NCBI RefSeq assembly: GCF_932294415.1
Contig: NC_065541.1
Coordinates: 52,120,290 to 52,184,289 of the forward strand
From: Quercus robur
Taxonomy: Eukaryota; Streptophyta; Magnoliopsida; Fagales; Fagaceae
Reading direction: 5' to 3'
Length of the DNA: 64,000 nucleotides
Of this stretch, positions 61,348 through 64,000 are shown piece by piece (position 1 is the stretch's first letter; the number at the start of each line of letters is the position of its first letter). The notes under the pieces were generated by a model. The model worked only from the letters and a program-made list of their open reading frames with translations. It searched no databases and had not been told where the DNA came from. Made by a program: the position numbers and the translations under genes.

Positions 61348-62058
61348 ATTTTGTATTGCGTATGCACTTTTGACAAAGCAAGAATTAGAACACTAGCTAG
61401 GCCTTTAAATGTTATTGGATGTTGCATTTTGAATATGAGCTGGCAACTTTTCATAGTAATGTTCATACATACTTATTAAGTTTGAGAAGGACTTTTATCA
61501 ACAAAAAAAAGTTTGAGGACTGCTATGAATGATAAACTTCGTGAAGTTTCTATTACAAGACAATTATACTGATTCAATGTTTTTACTCTACCAATTTTTC
61601 AAATCTACATTTTTTTTTTTTTTTTTTTGCCTTATTGAATGTATATTTTGGTGTTTAAAGCTAATTAAGGTTTAAGTTTTTTTTTTTTTGAGAAGGTAAT
61701 TGAGGTTTAAGTTACACTAACATAGTTTCTAAAAAAAAAAAACTACACTAATATAACTCTTTATTAATATTTTACCATTTTTAATTTTAATTGATTAATA
61801 TTTTTAATTGCATAGGTCTCCTCACTGATCTCTCCCCCAACTAGATCTCCTTTATTTCACTAGATAGTCTAGATTAGCATTTTTCTTCGTTCTTAACATG
61901 AATGCCAAAAAAATATTTTTAACTATCCAATGGGTAAAAGCTCATATTATGTGTATAATTATTAAATATAAAAAAAATGAAACATTTTATAGATAAAATA
62001 GTCATTAATCTATAAATATAAGGAATAAACTTGTTAAATATAAGAAGATGATATAAGA
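61348..62058. other. Intergenic, AT-rich
   Basis: Several T-runs (61611-61628, 61677-61690). No gene recognised. Confidence 0.5.
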
Positions 62059-62869
62059 CGTAGGGGTGGTAGGCCCAATAGTGCATATCTATGTATATGT
62101 TGGGTCGGGGGCTCAATCCGAGAACATTGGTTGTCCGAGGACGGGGAATCACTATCAAAGGAGTCTGCGTTAGTGAATGAAGAGGTGAGGTATGGTCATG
62201 AGAGTCCAGGAAAGTGATCCGAGGAGGGATGCCACCTCGACTGGTCAAAGCCGAGGTCCGAAACTGTGGTTCGCCATCCAAGGCAACATTCCAAGAAATT
62301 CTATTGGTAATGATACACATCCAGAAGGTACGGGACAGATGAGGACTAAGAAATATCTAAGAGAAAGTTGCTACTACCGCATTAAATGCTTTGTAACTAA
62401 CTCTCTGACCGCATTAATGAGGAATTTATACCTGAACAGTAATTTTCAGCCTTATAGCTACTACCAGAGACTTCAAGAAAGTGATGAAGGGATAAGGATT
62501 AACACCAGCAATCTACTCTACACTTGGAGGGTAGAGATAAAAGGAGAAAGATGGTATAAAACAGAGAGAAGACCCTAAAGATGAGGAGCGAAGAAAGAAG
62601 AGAGAATTACTATAGTAATAAGAACTATACTTGTAACTAGCTTCAAGAATTATATATAAGAACTGATCTTCTCATATTGTGCTAATGACGGTTTTCATTA
62701 GATACAACCAATCCATTTTTACTTTATTGTCATTAGAACTCACTATGATCGTTACTTAACTTATTAGAGCCTAGTTTTCTAACCCACTTTTTACAAATTC
62801 ATTATATTGGACTCTTTGGACTTAAATCCTTTTAACTTTTAGACTTAAGAATCAAATCGTGTCCCTACA
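62059..62869 (+). mobile_element. Solo LTR, older third member of the TGTAGGG family
   Basis: It begins (T to C in the first base) CGTAGGGGTGG and ends GTGTCCCTACA. It shares CCGAGGACGG, AAGCCGAGGTCC, ACCGCATTAAATGC, CTAACTCTCTGACCGCATTA and CCTAGTTTTCTAACCCA with the LTR at 22269-23096, in the same order and orientation. A TATA box (GGTATAAAAC) lies near 62553. The flanking 5-mers (TAAGA, TATGC) do not match, so the target duplication has decayed or the start is misplaced by a few bases. Confidence 0.75.
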
Positions 62870-64000
62870 TATGCCAAATATGATTTTGATCGTAACCCAT
62901 ATACATGCATGTATTCAGATTTTTTAACGCATTGCACAAGTTAATGGGTGGTTTATTACTTATATAATTTGATGCAACTTCTTCGATTTTTTTTTTTAAA
63001 CAAAAATAACCAAAACGACACCCGCCCATCGGCCCATGTCGGAAAATGTACACAATAAATTGGTGTCCCTACGTAAATCGCACTTAGAAATTCAAGGACC
63101 CAACGACCCAATAAAGCAACTATATTGGAAATTTTATAAGTGGGAGTTCCATGATTTTTCTGATGTTTTGGATTCAAATTGTATTAATAATAATAATTTT
63201 TAATTGGTCTTTATTTTGTTTTGCTTTTGAAGATTGGAGAAGAAACAAAAAGTTGAAGTGCGCGCTTGTCAACAACTTTCTTTTAAATTTTTTTTATTAA
63301 AAAAAAGATATATTATACTTTCTTTTGAAATTTTAATTTATTTACAATAGTGGTAGGTTTGTTTGGGATCGCTTATTTTATTGAAATTGAAATCTTTTTA
63401 CTGAAAGTACAGTAAATAAAAATAAAAATTAACTGAAATAGTATAATGGGACCTATAAATAGTACCAAAAAATGAAATGAAGTCGTAAATAGTAACAAAA
63501 ATAAACTGAATAATAAAATAAGTTAATTTTTTAATTTGGAGCCAAACGCACGTTATGAATAACTTTTTAAAACCCACTGTACTTTAACTAACTTTCAACA
63601 AAACTTTTAACAAATAAACTTTTAGCCAAAAGTTACATCCAAACACAGAAAAACCGTATAGGCTAAAGTGTTTGATAAATCCAAGATAAAGTCAGCAAAT
63701 TTTCAAAAGCACATAGTTGTCTGCAATTATTGAAAAAACTTATGGCAGTTCGCGTTACCTGGCTTCAAGAGGGATAAGAAAACAGGAAGAAATGGGAAAA
63801 AACTGAATCATGCCATGATAGGGACACATTCCTTTTCATGGTGGGAAGAGATGATTTGATCACGACAAGTTCTCATTTTCTCCCTCTCTCTCTCTCTCTC
63901 TCACCCACTAAAGGTCATATCATGTTTTTCTTTTTCTATTTCTTCATTTTGATTTTCTATCTGATTGACAATTATGGAGGATCTGAATCATTATTTTATA
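62870..64000. other. Intergenic with a possible MITE and a (CT)n run
   Basis: 63356-63550 may be a MITE: left GGTTTGTTTGGGATCGCTTA and right, inverted, GTGCGTTTGGCTCCAAATTA are roughly complementary, and the interior holds repeated AGTAAATA / ATAGTAACA phrases. A (CT)n run lies at 63884-63902. No gene recognised. Confidence 0.4.

Noticed and set aside
62192-62578. 128-codon open frame on the plus strand
   Set aside because: It lies entirely inside the third solo LTR and shows no protein family pattern.

Overview
This is nuclear DNA from a flowering plant, most likely a woody eudicot. The background is AT-rich, genes have many short exons separated by long introns with GT-AG borders, and the space between genes is filled with plant transposons (Tat-type and copia LTR elements, LINEs, SINEs, MITEs, Helitron-like ends). 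A Fagales tree (oak or chestnut relative) is my guess from the style of the repeats; it is not proven by the sequence.

Layout. 1-5.4 kb is a nest of retroelements: the 3' end of a Tat-type LTR retrotransposon carrying an antisense spliced gene, two LINE remnants and a broken copia element. 5.4-7.3 kb holds a MITE and a SINE with clear target-site duplications. 7.3-12.6 kb (minus strand) is a six-exon CAP10/KDEL-type protein O-glucosyltransferase gene. 16.2-21.8 kb (minus) is a ten-exon tRNA adenosine deaminase gene (TAD1/ADAT1). 22-30 kb is repeat-rich: a possible Helitron end, a solo LTR, a 450-bp tandem repeat and a foldback Mutator-like element with perfect 9-bp target duplications. 30.3-33.9 kb (plus) is a five-exon remorin gene. 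37.9-40.0 kb (minus) is a three-exon R2R3-MYB gene of the MYB17-like type. 40-48 kb is again repeat-rich: a candidate Helitron with a palindromic end, and a second solo LTR. 49.0-55.4 kb (minus) is a nine-exon DEAD-box RNA helicase of the RH6/RH8/RH12 (Dhh1/DDX6) family. 56-64 kb has no gene that I can see, but has several well-delimited MITEs, two SINE copies and a third member of the solo-LTR family.

The five host genes are unrelated: secretory-pathway glycosylation, tRNA editing, membrane microdomain scaffold, transcription factor, mRNA decay/translation control. They form no pathway or cluster. I read all five as complete open frames after splicing by hand; the exon boundaries come from splice consensus plus protein-family continuity, with no transcript data.

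I found no clearly new multi-gene system. The most unusual items are the antisense gene of the Tat element, the near-identical-armed foldback element at 26.1-26.9 kb, the palindromic Helitron-like end at 43.9-44.2 kb, the MITE with a related empty site elsewhere in the window, and an extra glycine in the MYB R2 repeat.
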